The notes: a model not told the origin generated them from the sequence alone. A stretch of 64,000 nucleotides of DNA from Porphyra umbilicalis (GCA_002049455.2 KV918808.1:124001-188000); one strand, 5' to 3'; shown: positions 20,081-30,350, counted from the stretch's first letter. Made by a program: numbers and translations.

Positions 20081-22096
20081 TCAGCACTCCCCCAACAGGG
20101 GGTCGCCAAGCCCGGCGCCCCGCGCAGCCGCGCCCAGGTCTTCACCAACCCTGACGGCAGCCCGGAAAGCCGTGAACGCCGGCGACGGCAGCGGCTTGGT
20201 GAGCCCATCCGCCGGCATGTCGGCGCTCGGGAGGAAGTAGAAGGCCACATCCCCGCGCGCCTGGTAGTCGCGAACCATGTGGTAGGCGACGTCGACATGC
20301 TTGGTCCGCCCCGTCGCCTCGGGGTTGTTGACCAGCGCCAGGCAGGACTGGTTGTCCTCCCCCATCGGCACAGCTCCGCCGTCGACGCCCGGAGCCGACA
20401 GCAGCTTACGTAGCCACAGCGCCTCCTTGGTCGCCATCGCGGCGGCCACGTACTCGGCCTCGGCCGTCGAGGTGGCAACGGTCGACTGGCGCTTGCTCGC
20501 CCACGCAATCGGCCCGCCATTGCAGGTGAAGACGAAACCGGTTGTCGACCGACGACCGTCGATGTCGCCGGCCCAGTCGGCGTCGACAAACCCTTGCAGC
20601 GGCTCGCTGCCGCCGTAGACCACCCCCAGGCGAGTCGTCCCGCGCAGGTAGCGCAAAACCCCCTTGGCCGCGCGCATGTGGTCCTCCTCAGGGCAGGACA
20701 TGAAGCGCGACAGCACCCCCACGGCAAAGGCGATGTCTGGCCTCGTCGTGATAGACAGGTAGAGGAGGGAGCCAACCAACTCGGCGAAACGGTTGCCTTC
20801 CGGCAGCAGGCCCTCCCCTGTCTTGGTCAGCTTGACCCCCGACGCCATCGGTGTCTTGTTTGGCGTCGCCTTGTCCATCCCGAACGCCTCCAGCAGCGTC
20901 GCGGTGTGCCCCGGGTTGCTCAACGTCAGAGTCTTGGCCGCCCGGTTGCGCATGACCTTCATGCCGATAAAGTCCTTGACCTCCCCCATGTCGCGCACCT
21001 CAAACTTGGCAGACACGAAGCGCTTGACGGCCTCGACCCCAGCCAGCCGCTCACCCGCCACGATGAGGTCGTCGACGTACACGAGGATAAAGATGCACCC
21101 GTGCACGGGGTGGTGCCACTCATAGAGGCACGGGTCCACCTTGGAGCGGACCGCCCCCATCTCCTTGAGCTCTTTGTCGAGCTGGATGCCCCACAGCCGC
21201 CCCGCCTGCTTTGTCCCGTAGAGTGCCAGATTTAGCCGACATATCTCCTCCAGCCCCTTCGGATCGACACCGTCGGGGAGTTCGATGTACATCTCCTTGT
21301 CCATCTTGGCGTTGAGGAAGGCTGTCTTGACATCGACATGATGAACCTCCCAGCCCGTAGCTGCAGCCACAGCAAAGAGAGACCGTGTCGTAGCCGCGTT
21401 GGGCACCGGCGCCCATGTCTCATCAAAGTCGCGCCCCGGCACTTGGTTGAAACCTTGGGCCACGAGTCGGGCCTTGTAGCGCGTCATCTTGCCCTCCGCG
21501 TCGTGCTTGATGTCAAACACGAATCGCGTCTTGACGGCCTTGTGCTTCTTGTTGTTACCGTTGGTCTTGGACCAGGTGCCAAGGTTCTTGTGTGCCGCCA
21601 CCTCCTCCTTAATGGCCTGCTTCCACAGCGGCCAGTCAGGACGAGCGCGCGCCTCCTTCTCGTTTGCAGGCGGTTTGTGCAAGTCCCAGCCCGCCTCAGC
21701 CGCGGACGCGGTACCGCTTGCCAGGTACGCCTTGGGTTCCTTCTCCCACCATGTTACCTTGAGCGCTGGCTTGCGCTTCGAGCGACGAGGCCCCGGTGCG
21801 ACGCTGTCACTGGCCGCAGGTGCTTGACCGACCCAGGGTGTCGAGTCACCGTCGCCGTCATCGTCCTCTTTCTCGCTCTCTTCAGCGAGGGAAGGAGGAC
21901 TGCCATCTTCGTCGCTTGTGGAAGTTTCGTCGGGGGTGTACTCGTCCCCACGCCCGCCTTCAGCGTCGAGCATGTCCATTTCCCCTTCCGTGCCGTCGAC
22001 GCTGTCGGCGTCAGCCTCCGCAGTTAGCCGGGGACCAGCGCTTGGACCGACCGCCGACGTCTCGACCTTAGCCGGGTTCTCCTCCATCAGCACGTC
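20081..22096 (-). CDS. pol: Copia Pol, reverse transcriptase and RNase H part
   Basis: This is the second half of the copia polyprotein. It copies element RNA into DNA and degrades the RNA strand. It is in the same frame as the gag-integrase part and follows one TGA. The first residues, DVLMEE, correspond to the conserved stretch that normally links integrase to reverse transcriptase. An acidic linker (SEKEDDDGDGDS) is followed by the RT domain, with HVDVKTAFLNAKMDKEMYIELP, the catalytic LVYVDDLIVAG near 21070, and TRPDIAFAVGVLSRF. The RNase H domain shows GFVDADWAGDIDGRRSTTG, STAEAEYVAAA, and ADGLTKPL. The stop is TGA at 20081-20083. With no good ATG at the start, expression would need readthrough or repair of the upstream TGA. 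Confidence 0.93.
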   Translation of the reverse strand, partial: DVLMEENPAKVETSAVGPSAGPRLTAEADADSVDGTEGEMDMLDAEGGRGDEYTPDETSTSDEDGSPPSLAEESEKEDDDGDGDSTPWVGQAPAASDSVAPGPRRSKRKPALKVTWWEKEPKAYLASGTASAAEAGWDLHKPPANEKEARARPDWPLWKQAIKEEVAAHKNLGTWSKTNGNNKKHKAVKTRFVFDIKHDAEGKMTRYKARLVAQGFNQVPGRDFDETWAPVPNAATTRSLFAVAAATGWEVHHVDVKTAFLNAKMDKEMYIELPDGVDPKGLEEICRLNLALYGTKQAGRLWGIQLDKELKEMGAVRSKVDPCLYEWHHPVHGCIFILVYVDDLIVAGERLAGVEAVKRFVSAKFEVRDMGEVKDFIGMKVMRNRAAKTLTLSNPGHTATLLEAFGMDKATPNKTPMASGVKLTKTGEGLLPEGNRFAELVGSLLYLSITTRPDIAFAVGVLSRFMSCPEEDHMRAAKGVLRYLRGTTRLGVVYGGSEPLQGFVDADWAGDIDGRRSTTGFVFTCNGGPIAWASKRQSTVATSTAEAEYVAAAMATKEALWLRKLLSAPGVDGGAVPMGEDNQSCLALVNNPEATGRTKHVDVAYHMVRDYQARGDVAFYFLPSADMPADGLTKPLPSPAFTAFRAAVRVGEDLGAAARGAGLGDPLLGEC

Positions 22097-24259
22097 TCAA
22101 CGCTCGAAGACTGGGTTCGTCTCGTCCTCGAGGATGCGGTAGGCCTTGCCACCGACAGTGTAGCCGACAAAGCGGCCGACGTCGGTCCTTGGCTCCAGCT
22201 TACGCTGCTGCTTCTTGGGTTTGAGAACCCACGCCCGACTCCCCCAAACGCGGAATCCCGCGACGTTAGGGCGTCGACCCGTTAGAGCCTCCAGCGGCGT
22301 CACGTCCAGCCCCGCCTTGGGGGACCGGTTCAGAACATGAACGACGGAGGCCAACGCCTCAGCCCACAGCTCTTCCTCCGCTCCCGCATCGAGCAGAGCA
22401 GCACGCACGCGCTCCATCAGCGTGCGGTTCACCCGCTCCGCTTTGCCGTTCTGCTGTGACTTGTACGGCGCCGTCATCTCCGACGTGATGCCCTTGTCCT
22501 CGTACCATGCCTTGAGGTCGTTAGTGACGTACTCCTTGGCACCATCATGACGGACGCGCTTGACCTTGACCCCCGTGAGCGTCTCGAGCTGCTTAATACG
22601 CGTCCTGAGCACGTCCGGGGCCATCCCTTTTGTCTTGATAGGCGTAGCCGTGATGAACCCCGTTGAGTCCTCCAGCGCCGTCATAAAGTAGAGGGAGCCA
22701 CCCAGCGACTCAGTGAGTGGGCCACCAATGTCGGTGTGCACCAGTTCGCACTTGGTTGTCGCTGTCGACGAGCGGGGGCTCGGCGACTGAACCATCTTGC
22801 CGTCCACACACGGCACACACACAGTGCCAATGACGCGCTTAGCGTCTGCCACTGACGACGGCATGCCGTCGACCATTGTGGCCGCCCGCTTGAGGTTCTC
22901 CAACCCCAAGTGGTTGAACCGACAGTGCCACAGCTCCGCCTCCCCAGCTATGCGCGTGGATGCCGCGTTAGCCGACGCCTGGACCGGCGTTACCTTGAGC
23001 ACATATTGCTCCAGGTCGTTCACCTTGCCGACCACCGTCGCCTTGTCGAGCACCCCGCTCAAGCGAACAGCATCCCCGTCGCTGAGGATGTAACAGGCGT
23101 TGTTGACAAACACCACCGCACCTCGATTGCGGTCGACCGCTCGAACCGACAGCAGGTTGCTGGTCAGGTTCGGAACGAGCATGGCCTCCCCTAGCACCGT
23201 GCGCGTCTTGGTTTTGCCCTTGCCAACGTCCATGGAGACGTGGCCGTGCCCCTTGATGGGCACCTTATCGCCGTTGGCCAAGGTGACCTCGGCCCCGCTT
23301 CCCGCCGTCCGGACGGTGAAGCCCTTATCCCCGGCGGCCATGTGGTTGGTTGCACCAGAGTCGAGCACCCAAGTTGATGACCCCAGGGTGCTCCCGTGAG
23401 CCTTGCTGCTCCCGGCATTGCCAGTAGAAGCAGTGTAGGCCAGAGCGGCACCCGCGTGGGGCCCGCCGCCGTGGCCGCCTTCACGACCACCACCGCCGGG
23501 CTTGCCCTTGCCCTTGGCCTCGTCCGCCTTCTTCTTGTAGCAGTCGCGCTGCATGTGCCCCTTCTTGTTGCAGTAGAAGCACACGACCGACTTCTTGTCG
23601 AACGGCTTATTAGGCGCCGCTGCCGCAAAGGCTTGTGACTTGACACTGCCAGAAGGCTTGGAAGCGCCGACAGAACTGCTCCGCTGCTCGACTTGAAGCA
23701 GCTTAGCCGTCACGTCCGACATGACGAGCTTAGTGTCCATGTTCTCCAACACCGTCCTGAGCATCCCGTACTCTGCCGGGAGCCCTGCCAGGACACGCAG
23801 CGCAAGCGTGTTGTCGTCCACCGGGTTTCCGAGCATGGCGAGCTCGTCCCGGAGCATCTTGGCGCACGACGCAAACTTGATGATGTTCTCGTCGCCGCCC
23901 TTCTTCAGGCTGCTCAGCTCGTCCATGAGCCGCAGAAGCTGCGCGTTGTCTCGCGCCTCGAACATGACCTTAAGCGCGTCCCACGCCTCCTTGGCCGTGT
24001 CCACCGAAGTGACCGTGTTGAGATGCACGGGCTTGACCGACATCTGGATGGTCGCCAGCGCCGCCTCGTTCATGGCGTCCCACGCGTCGACCACCGGGTC
24101 GGACTTCTTGTCGTCGGACGAAGATGCCGGTCGGTCCGACACGACCGCCGCCCAGAGCTTCTCCTTCTTGAGCTGCGCACGCTGGTACGCTGCCCACACC
24201 TTGTAGTCGTCGTCCAGCTGCGCAAACCGCGGGCCGCCATAGCGGCCGTGGTCTGCCAT
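22097..24259 (-). CDS. gag-pol: Copia Gag, protease and integrase part
   Basis: This part encodes the capsid and the maturation and insertion enzymes of the copia element. Gag runs from MADHGRYGG (ATG at 24259) through a UBN2-like region (WDALKVMFEARDN, LRVLAGLPAEY). A CCHC zinc knuckle CFYCNKKGHMQRDC follows near 23540-23585. The aspartic protease signature is WVLDSGATNHM near 23350. Integrase has an HHCC finger (HCRFNHLG and CVPC) and the DDE core: VHTDIGG, RHDGAKEY and QQNGKAERVNRTL. It ends ...NPVFER at TGA 22097-22099, in frame with the RT part. An upstream in-frame ATG at 24412 overlaps the primer-binding site, so 24259 is the more likely start. A CGA-to-TGA change would explain the stop. 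Confidence 0.93.
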   Translation of the reverse strand: MADHGRYGGPRFAQLDDDYKVWAAYQRAQLKKEKLWAAVVSDRPASSSDDKKSDPVVDAWDAMNEAALATIQMSVKPVHLNTVTSVDTAKEAWDALKVMFEARDNAQLLRLMDELSSLKKGGDENIIKFASCAKMLRDELAMLGNPVDDNTLALRVLAGLPAEYGMLRTVLENMDTKLVMSDVTAKLLQVEQRSSSVGASKPSGSVKSQAFAAAAPNKPFDKKSVVCFYCNKKGHMQRDCYKKKADEAKGKGKPGGGGREGGHGGGPHAGAALAYTASTGNAGSSKAHGSTLGSSTWVLDSGATNHMAAGDKGFTVRTAGSGAEVTLANGDKVPIKGHGHVSMDVGKGKTKTRTVLGEAMLVPNLTSNLLSVRAVDRNRGAVVFVNNACYILSDGDAVRLSGVLDKATVVGKVNDLEQYVLKVTPVQASANAASTRIAGEAELWHCRFNHLGLENLKRAATMVDGMPSSVADAKRVIGTVCVPCVDGKMVQSPSPRSSTATTKCELVHTDIGGPLTESLGGSLYFMTALEDSTGFITATPIKTKGMAPDVLRTRIKQLETLTGVKVKRVRHDGAKEYVTNDLKAWYEDKGITSEMTAPYKSQQNGKAERVNRTLMERVRAALLDAGAEEELWAEALASVVHVLNRSPKAGLDVTPLEALTGRRPNVAGFRVWGSRAWVLKPKKQQRKLEPRTDVGRFVGYTVGGKAYRILEDETNPVFER

Positions 24260-24401
24260 GTTGACGACCTCGGCGCCGCACAGCGCCGCACTAACGACGT
24301 AGGGAGCAGAACACGCCCGCCCGACGCCGGAACACACCGCGATCCCAGCCACGTCGTCTCGCCAGCGACCGCAGGGAAGACGACGGTTACCACCAGCGAC
24401 A

Positions 24402-24416
24402 GCTGGGCCCATAACC
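24402..24416 (-). promoter_or_regulatory. Primer-binding site matching the anticodon arm of initiator tRNA-Met
   Basis: The plus strand here reads GCTGGGCCCATAACC, directly next to the 5' LTR. That is the anticodon stem-loop of eukaryotic initiator tRNA-Met (anticodon CAT). The element RNA would therefore pair with an internal part of that tRNA rather than its 3' end. This is the half-tRNA priming known from Drosophila copia and yeast Ty5. Confidence 0.85.
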
Positions 24417-24814
24417 TGTGAAGTGAGCAGTAGTTGGGTGGATGCGTTGCTTTACTCGAGAGCGGTCTGAGGCGCGAGGCCAGCTGGCTCTTAACCCCTC
24501 CGTGTGCCTCTCTCGCCACGTCCTGCCGGGGCACCCCCCGCCAGCGCAGTGCTCCCTCCCTTGGAGGGTACATGCTCTCACCACCCCACTAATCGCGACG
24601 CCTCTCGAGGAGCCCACAAGAATCTCCCCGAGCTCAGCTCCAAAGTGAGCTGCCCTCGAGATACAAGTACAAGTAATTACATCACACACGTACAGCAATG
24701 CATGTCAATGGCACAGCCAAACAAGCCGATGACCGCATAAGTACTCCTGGAATTAGCCAGGCAGTCCGCGGTAACTCCGACTTACCTGCGCGGGCTTGGG
24801 GGGCTGCCTCAACA
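24417..24814 (-). repeat. 5' LTR of the copia element
   Basis: 398 bp, three differences from the 3' LTR. It is followed outward by target duplication TGTGC at 24815-24819. Confidence 0.97.
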
Positions 24815-25172
24815 TGTGCCTCTCGAGTCGTGTGCGAGGAATGAGAATCAGGGGGAGCGGTGGACGCGCAGCTCATGCTACGTAACAGTCAGTGAAGTGT
24901 GAGTGCGTGGGACGTACACCTGTCGATGCGGATGTCGTAGTACTGGCTGCCAGCCTCTCCTACGTATGAGAGAGTCGTCAGCGCTGTTGAGCCTGATTGG
25001 TCACGCGACACGATTGGTTCAGCGACTAACACTGATTCCAAGGCTGTACCGGATGGCAGGTACGGCCCGGCTGCGCCAGAATATGCGCGGTCTGCCGGGG
25101 GTGCCAGCGGGGGGGTGTCCCAGAACCGAGGCGCACGCCTGCCCCTGTCGTCGCCTTGCCTCACCTGCCGCT

Positions 25173-25232
25173 GTGCTCGCCACCGTCGTGCTCGCCACCG
25201 TCGTGCTCGCCACCGTCGTGCTCGCCACCGTC
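25173..25232. repeat. 15-bp tandem repeat, four perfect copies
   Basis: GTGCTCGCCACCGTC repeated four times, 30 bp before the transposase ATG. In the transposase frame it reads as repeats of CSPPS, which would be an unusual N-terminal extension if translated. Confidence 0.95.
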
Positions 25233-25263
25233 GTGCTCGTGGCCGGCGCCGCCTGCGCGCACC

Positions 25264-27278
25264 ATGGACGCTGCAATGACTATGAGTGGGTGGGAGGAGG
25301 ACGAGGGCGTCAACGATGACGTCACCACCGCGGTGGTAGTCGCCGCTCACGTGGCCACTCTTCTGGATTCGCGACGGCGGGCTCTCGCGGCCGCGCAAGT
25401 GCACAGGCCGCGGTACCGGGGCTCCGTGCCCGATCGGTTGGCCAATCGGCCGCGAAATTTTGAGCTTGGCCTCCAGTGCATCCTTCGCGACTCTTTTGGC
25501 GTCGACGGCCTTCCCCCGGTTTTCGGTCGACAACAGTTTGAGCGACGATTTCGCGTGCCGTTGCCGGTCTTCCTGCGGATCTACCATGCTATCAAGGACC
25601 GCCCGTTCTGGGCGCAACGTGTCAACGCAACCGGGCAGCCGCAGGCCCACCCGCTTCAAAAGCTGGTGGCCGCGTTCCGCGCGCTGGCGTACGGAGAATC
25701 GTACGACCGCGCGGACGAGTACGTGCGCTTGTCCAGATCTACAATCGCGCGCGCGGTCAAGCTCTTCACCGAGTTCATGGTCGACGAGCTCGGTCCACAC
25801 TACCTGCAGCCACCCACGCCCCCTGAGATTGAGAAGATCCTTGCCCGCAATGATGAGCGTGGGTTGCCTGGCTGTCTCGGTTCTCTTGATTGCTCTCACT
25901 GGGAGTGGTCCTCGTGCTCTAAGGCGCGGGCGGGGACGTACCAGGGCCGGGATGGGCGGCGATCGATTGTGATTGAGGCCATCTGCGATGAGGACACGTG
26001 GATCTACCACATCTTCGCGGGGAGTCCGGGAAGCCTCAATGATATTAACGTCCTGTACCAATCGCCTATGTATGGCTGATCCCCGAATTTTGTCCTGGTG
26101 GACAGAGACTGACTTGCAGACCGACTCTCTCCACCAATCAGATGCGCCCCTCGGACTGACTTGGTGCGCCTGATTGCTTACATGTGCCCATCCAGCCTGG
26201 AAATCGACATCAGCTCCTCTCTTTTTCTGCACATCTGGCAAGGAAACAGTAGAAAATCTCAAGATCTCGCGTAGGCAGCTTGCTCCGTGCCAAGAAAATC
26301 GGATCAAGCGGCAACAAACAGTGAGTTCTGCTGGATGCAAGGTCCTGGTACCGAATGCGGGCTTTCTATTGGCTTCGATGCCTTCTTACTGTCGTTTTCG
26401 ACCAATAGAGTGCTGTTATTCACCGTCAGTCTCTGTCTCTGTCCCGCAGGACAAAATTCGGGGATCAGCAATATATGGATGTTATCACGGGAAAGTGGCC
26501 GCCCCGTGAGTTTTCGTTCACTGTGAACGGTAATACCCGAACTTTGCTTTATCACCTGGTGGACGGAATCTATCCCCGCTTCGCGTTCTTCGTTGCCCCT
26601 TTCCCCACCCCGCAGACTCTCGAGCAGCGCACGTTCAACCGTCTTCAAGAGGCTCTGCGGATGGACGTAGAGCGTCTTTTCGGCATCCTCACGGCGCGAT
26701 TCCACGTCATGTTGCACCCTTGCCGAATGTGGACGGTCCCCCAGATGGTGCTAACGACGCAGACTGTTGCCATTCTTCACAATATGGTGGTCGAGGCACG
26801 CAGGGATGGTTTCCTGTCGCGCTCGCGCTCGTCCCACTATGGGGCGGACGCTGCCGGCGCGGGGGCTGATCTGGGCGGGGGTGGCGCGGTCGCCGGCGCC
26901 GCTGACGGTGCGGGTGTCGGCGGCGCGGCGGGAGACGATGGGGCGGGCGCGGCTGGCGCGGCTGCTGGCGCCGCTGAAGGCGCAGGGGCCGGCGGCGGCG
27001 GCGCGGGAGGCGCTGGGGCGGACGGGGCGGACGGGGATGGCGCGGGGTCTGGCGCCGCCGATGGGGCAGGCGGCGCCGCGGGCGCGGCTGCCGCGGGCGC
27101 CGCCGACGGCGCTGGGGCCGGCGGTGGCGCTGCGGTAGACGCCGGGGCGGGCGCGAACATCGGCGGCGGTGCGCCGGGAGTGGCCGGGGAGGGAGGTCAC
27201 GGGGGGGGGGTGGCGGGGCAGGAGGTTCTGGGGCTGGAGGCGCAGGTGCTGCTGCAGGGGGTCGGCTGGGCGACCTAG
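25264..27278 (+). pseudogene. PIF/Harbinger transposase (plant transposon protein type), split by a MITE
   Basis: This is the DDE nuclease of a PIF/Harbinger DNA transposon. From ATG 25264 the frame runs to 26073 and includes GCLGSLDCSHWEW (first catalytic Asp) and GSLNDINVLYQSP (second Asp). There a 398-bp MITE interrupts it and brings a TGA at 26077. Coding resumes at 26475 in a register that joins the two halves without frame change. It continues VNGNTRTLLYHLVDGIYP, then MDVERLFGILTARF (third acidic residue, Glu), then AILHNMVVEARRDG. All catalytic residues survive, so the damage is the insertion alone. The C-terminal part becomes a Gly/Ala-rich tail ending at 27278. After a G-run near 27201-27210 another frame reads APMSEFMQILMATGEAKSREE to about 27466 and may be the true C terminus. 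A convergent Myb/SANT-like gene at 31.9-33.7 kb is a likely partner. Confidence 0.88.
26074..26471. mobile_element. MITE inserted in the Harbinger transposase
   Basis: About 398 bp with inverted ends. The left reads GCTGATCCCCGAATTTTGTC; the right ends with its reverse complement, CAAAATTCGGGGATCAGC. The match extends to about 33 bp with two mismatches (through GGACAGAGAC). The host gene sequence on either side suggests a 2-3 bp duplication (TA or TAT at 26071-26073 and 26472-26474). There is no coding capacity. A related end lies alone at 7968-8006. The superfamily is uncertain; TA would suggest Tc1/mariner. Confidence 0.85.
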
Positions 27279-27699
27279 ACGGTACTCCTGGTGTTCCACC
27301 CCCAGCTCTGGGGGCCGCTGCGGTGGCCCCCATGAGCGAGTTCATGCAGATTCTGATGGCCACTGGCGAGGCCAAGTCCCGTGAAGAGCATGCGGCGCTG
27401 CGCGAGGATCTGTGCGCGCACGTGTTTTCGCAGCGTGGTGAGTTCTTGGCGCCTTATCTTGATTGATTTCTCTCCCTGTATCGTGCGTCTTCTGCACACC
27501 CTTCCCTGTGGCGTGCTCTGTGATGTGTGTTGTGTACGAGAGATCTGGTTTACCATGCGGGCGTGAACCCTAAAGCGTTTTGCACATTTTAACCTTCTTC
27601 CCACTTCGGACACATGCACCATTGGTCGGCTGATGCGCGTTGAGGGTCCTGGTATCGGTCGCGCGGCGGTGGCCGCCACGGCCAAGGTGCTTCGCAGGT

Positions 27700-30350
27700 G
27701 GAAGCCTTTGCGAGGGCGGCCACCGCAGCGCGAATCACCCCGCACGCCGTCGTCGTCTGTGCGCGGCGGCGGCCGCCGCCGCTCCACGCCGGGCACAGCG
27801 AGGCGACGGCGGCCGCCTCTATTGTTCCCCTACGTCAGCGACCGCCGCCACGCCCAACCATGCGCGGCGGCGGCCGCCGTACTTGTTTCTTACGGCAGCG
27901 GCCGCCGTCGTGCCACATGACGTGCGGCGGCGGCCGCCGTACTTGTTGCTTACGGCTAGGCGGCCGCCGCCGTGCCGTACCATGCGCGGTGGCGGCCGCC
28001 GCTCTTGGTCCCCTGCGGCGGCGGCCGCCGCCGTGCAACATGATGCGCGGCCGCGGCCGCCTCACTTGTTCCCTGACGGCGGCCGCCGCCATCCTTATTG
28101 CTTACAACGGGGCGGCCGCCGCCGCGCCACACCATGCGCGGCGGCGGCCGCGCCACACCATGCGCGGCGGCGGCCGCCCCACGTGTTCCCTTATGTCGGC
28201 GGCCGATGCCGTGACAGAACACGCGAGGCGGCGGCCGCCGTACATGTTGCTTTCAGCGGCTGCCGCCGCCGTGCGCCATCACGTGCGGCGGCGGCCGCCG
28301 CACTTGTTCTCTTACGGCGGGGCGGCCGCCGCCGTGCCGTACCATGCGCGGTGGCGCCTGCCGCACTTGTTCTGTTACGGCGGCGGCCGCCGGCGTGCCA
28401 CATCACGTGCGGCGGCGGCCGCCGTACTTGTTCCCTTACGGCGAGGCGGCTGCCGCCGTGCCGCACCATGCGCGGTGGCGGCCGCCGCACGTGTTCTGTT
28501 ACGGCGGCGGCCGCCGGCGTGCCACATCACGTGCCGCTACTGCCACCGTACATGCTTGCTGGCGGCGGCGGCCGCCGCCATGCTCTACCATGAGCGGCCG
28601 CGGCCGCCGCACTTAATCTGTTACGGCGGCGGCCGTTGCCGTGCCACATCACGCGAGGCGGCGGCCGCCGTACTTGTTGCTTAAGGCGGCGGCCGCCATC
28701 GTGCCACATCACGCGAGGCGGCGGCCGCCGTGCTTGTTGCTTACGGCGGCGGCCGCCGTCGTGCCGCATCACGTGCGGCGGCGCCCGTTGTACTTGTTTC
28801 TTTACAGCGGGGCGGCCGCCGCCGTCCCGCATTATGCGCGGTGGCGGCCGCGGCACTTGTTGCTTACGGCGGCGGCCGCCGCCACGCCAAACCATGCGCC
28901 GCGGCGGCCGCCGTACTTGTTGCTTACGGCAGCGGCCGCCGTCGTGCCACATGACGTGCGGCGGCGGCCGCCGTACTTGTTGCTTACGGCGGCGGCCGCC
29001 GCCGTGCCACATCATGCGAGGCGGCGGCCGCCGCACTTGTTCTGTCACGGCAGCGGCCGCCGGCGTGTCACATCACGCGAGGCGGCGGCCGCCGTACTTG
29101 TTGCTTATGGCGGCGGCTGTCGTCGTGCCACATCACGTGCGGCGGCGGCCGCCGTACTTGTTGCCTCACGGCGGGGCGGCCGCCGCCGTGCCGCTCCATG
29201 CGCGGCGGCGGCCGCCGTACTTGTTGCTTACGGCGGCGGCCGCCGTCGTGCCACATCACGTGCGGCGGCGGCCGCCGTACTTGTTCCCTTACGACGGGGC
29301 GGACGCCGCCGTGCCGCACCATGCGCGGTGGCGGCCGCCGCACGTGTTCTGTTACGGCGGCGGCCGCCGTCGTGCCACATCACGCGCGGCCGCGGCCGCC
29401 GCACTTGTTCCCTGACGGCGGCCGCTGCCGTCCTTGCTTCATCACGCGTGGCGGCGGCCGCCGGACTTGTTCCCGTACGGCGGGGCGGCCGCCGCCGTGT
29501 CTTACAATGCCCGGCGGCGGCGGCTGCCGCACGTGCTCCCTTACAGCGGCGACCGCCGCCGTCTCACATCGTGCGCGGCCGCTGCAGCCGCACGCGTTCC
29601 TCGACGGCGGCGGCCGCCGCCGTGCCACACCAGGCGCGGCGGCGGCCGCCGTACTTGTTGCTGATGGCGCCGTGCCACATCACGCGCGGCGGTGGCCGCC
29701 GGACGTGTTCCCTTACGGCGGGGCGGCCGCCGCCGGCGTACCATGCGCGACGGCGGCCGCTGCCCCCGCTCCCCAACGGCGGCGTCTGCCGCCACGCGAC
29801 ACCACGGGCGGCGGCGGCCGCCACACTTGTTGCGTTTGGCGGCGGCCGCCGCCGTGCCACATCACGCGCGGTGGCGGCCGCCGCACGTGTTCCCGTACGG
29901 CGGCAGCCGCCCACGTGCCGCATCACGCGCCGCTGCTGCCGCCGTACATGTTCGCTGGCGGCGGCGGCCGCCGCCGTGCACCACCATGAGCGGCCGCGGC
30001 AGCCGCCCACGTGCCGCATCACGCGCCGCTGCTGCCGCCGTACATGTTCGCTGGCGGCGGCGGCCGCCGCCGTGCACCACCATGAGCGGCCGCGGCCGCC
30101 GCACTTGTTCTGTTACGGCGGCGGGCCGCCGCCTTGCCACACCATGCGCAACGGTGGAGGCCGCCGCACTTGTTGTGTGGCGACGGCTGCCGCCGCCGCG
30201 CACCGCCGGGCGCGGGGGCGGTGGCCGTTCTTGTTGTACGGCAGCGGCGGCCGCCGCCACTCATCGGTCCGCGCGGAGGCAGCGGCAGCACTTGTGCTCG
30301 TGCTGCGGCGGCCGCCACAGCCCGACGCACTGCGCGGGCGCGGCGGCCGC
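27700..30350. repeat. Large GC-rich tandem array, 60-bp unit with GGCGGCCGCC cores
   Basis: About 2.65 kb of degenerate tandem units. The typical 60-bp unit carries two GGCGGCCGCC palindromes separated alternately by a GTGCCACATCACGTGC-type and a GTACTTGTTGCTTAC-type spacer. Roughly 40 or more units are present, with variable edges. Because 60 is a multiple of three and the unit has no stops, long open frames exist in all plus frames. The largest spans 28641-30551 with 20-residue repeats. I regard these as by-products of the repeat, although coding use cannot be excluded. Similarity decays towards 30350-30550. Confidence 0.9.
29904..30095. repeat. Perfect 96-bp duplication inside the 60-bp array
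   Basis: The segment starting CAGCCGCCCACGTGCCGC at 29904 repeats without visible change from 30000, giving a 96-bp period. It indicates a recent local expansion. Confidence 0.85.

Larger units (their letters stand above)
18904..24814 (-). mobile_element. Ty1/copia LTR retrotransposon, nearly intact
   Basis: A 5,911-bp element on the minus strand. Both LTRs are 398 bp (18904-19301 and 24417-24814), begin TGTTGAGG and end TTCACA in element orientation, and differ at only three positions. The 5-bp target duplication TGTGC flanks it exactly (18899-18903 and 24815-24819). The internal order is gag, protease, integrase, reverse transcriptase, RNase H, which defines copia. About three differences in 398 bp indicate a recent insertion. 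The single obvious defect is an in-frame TGA (22097-22099) between integrase and reverse transcriptase. Confidence 0.97.

Noticed and set aside
24402-24416. tRNA-Met-like sequence as a tRNA gene
   Set aside because: Only the anticodon arm matches. The acceptor, D and T arms are absent, and the position next to the LTR explains it as a primer-binding site.
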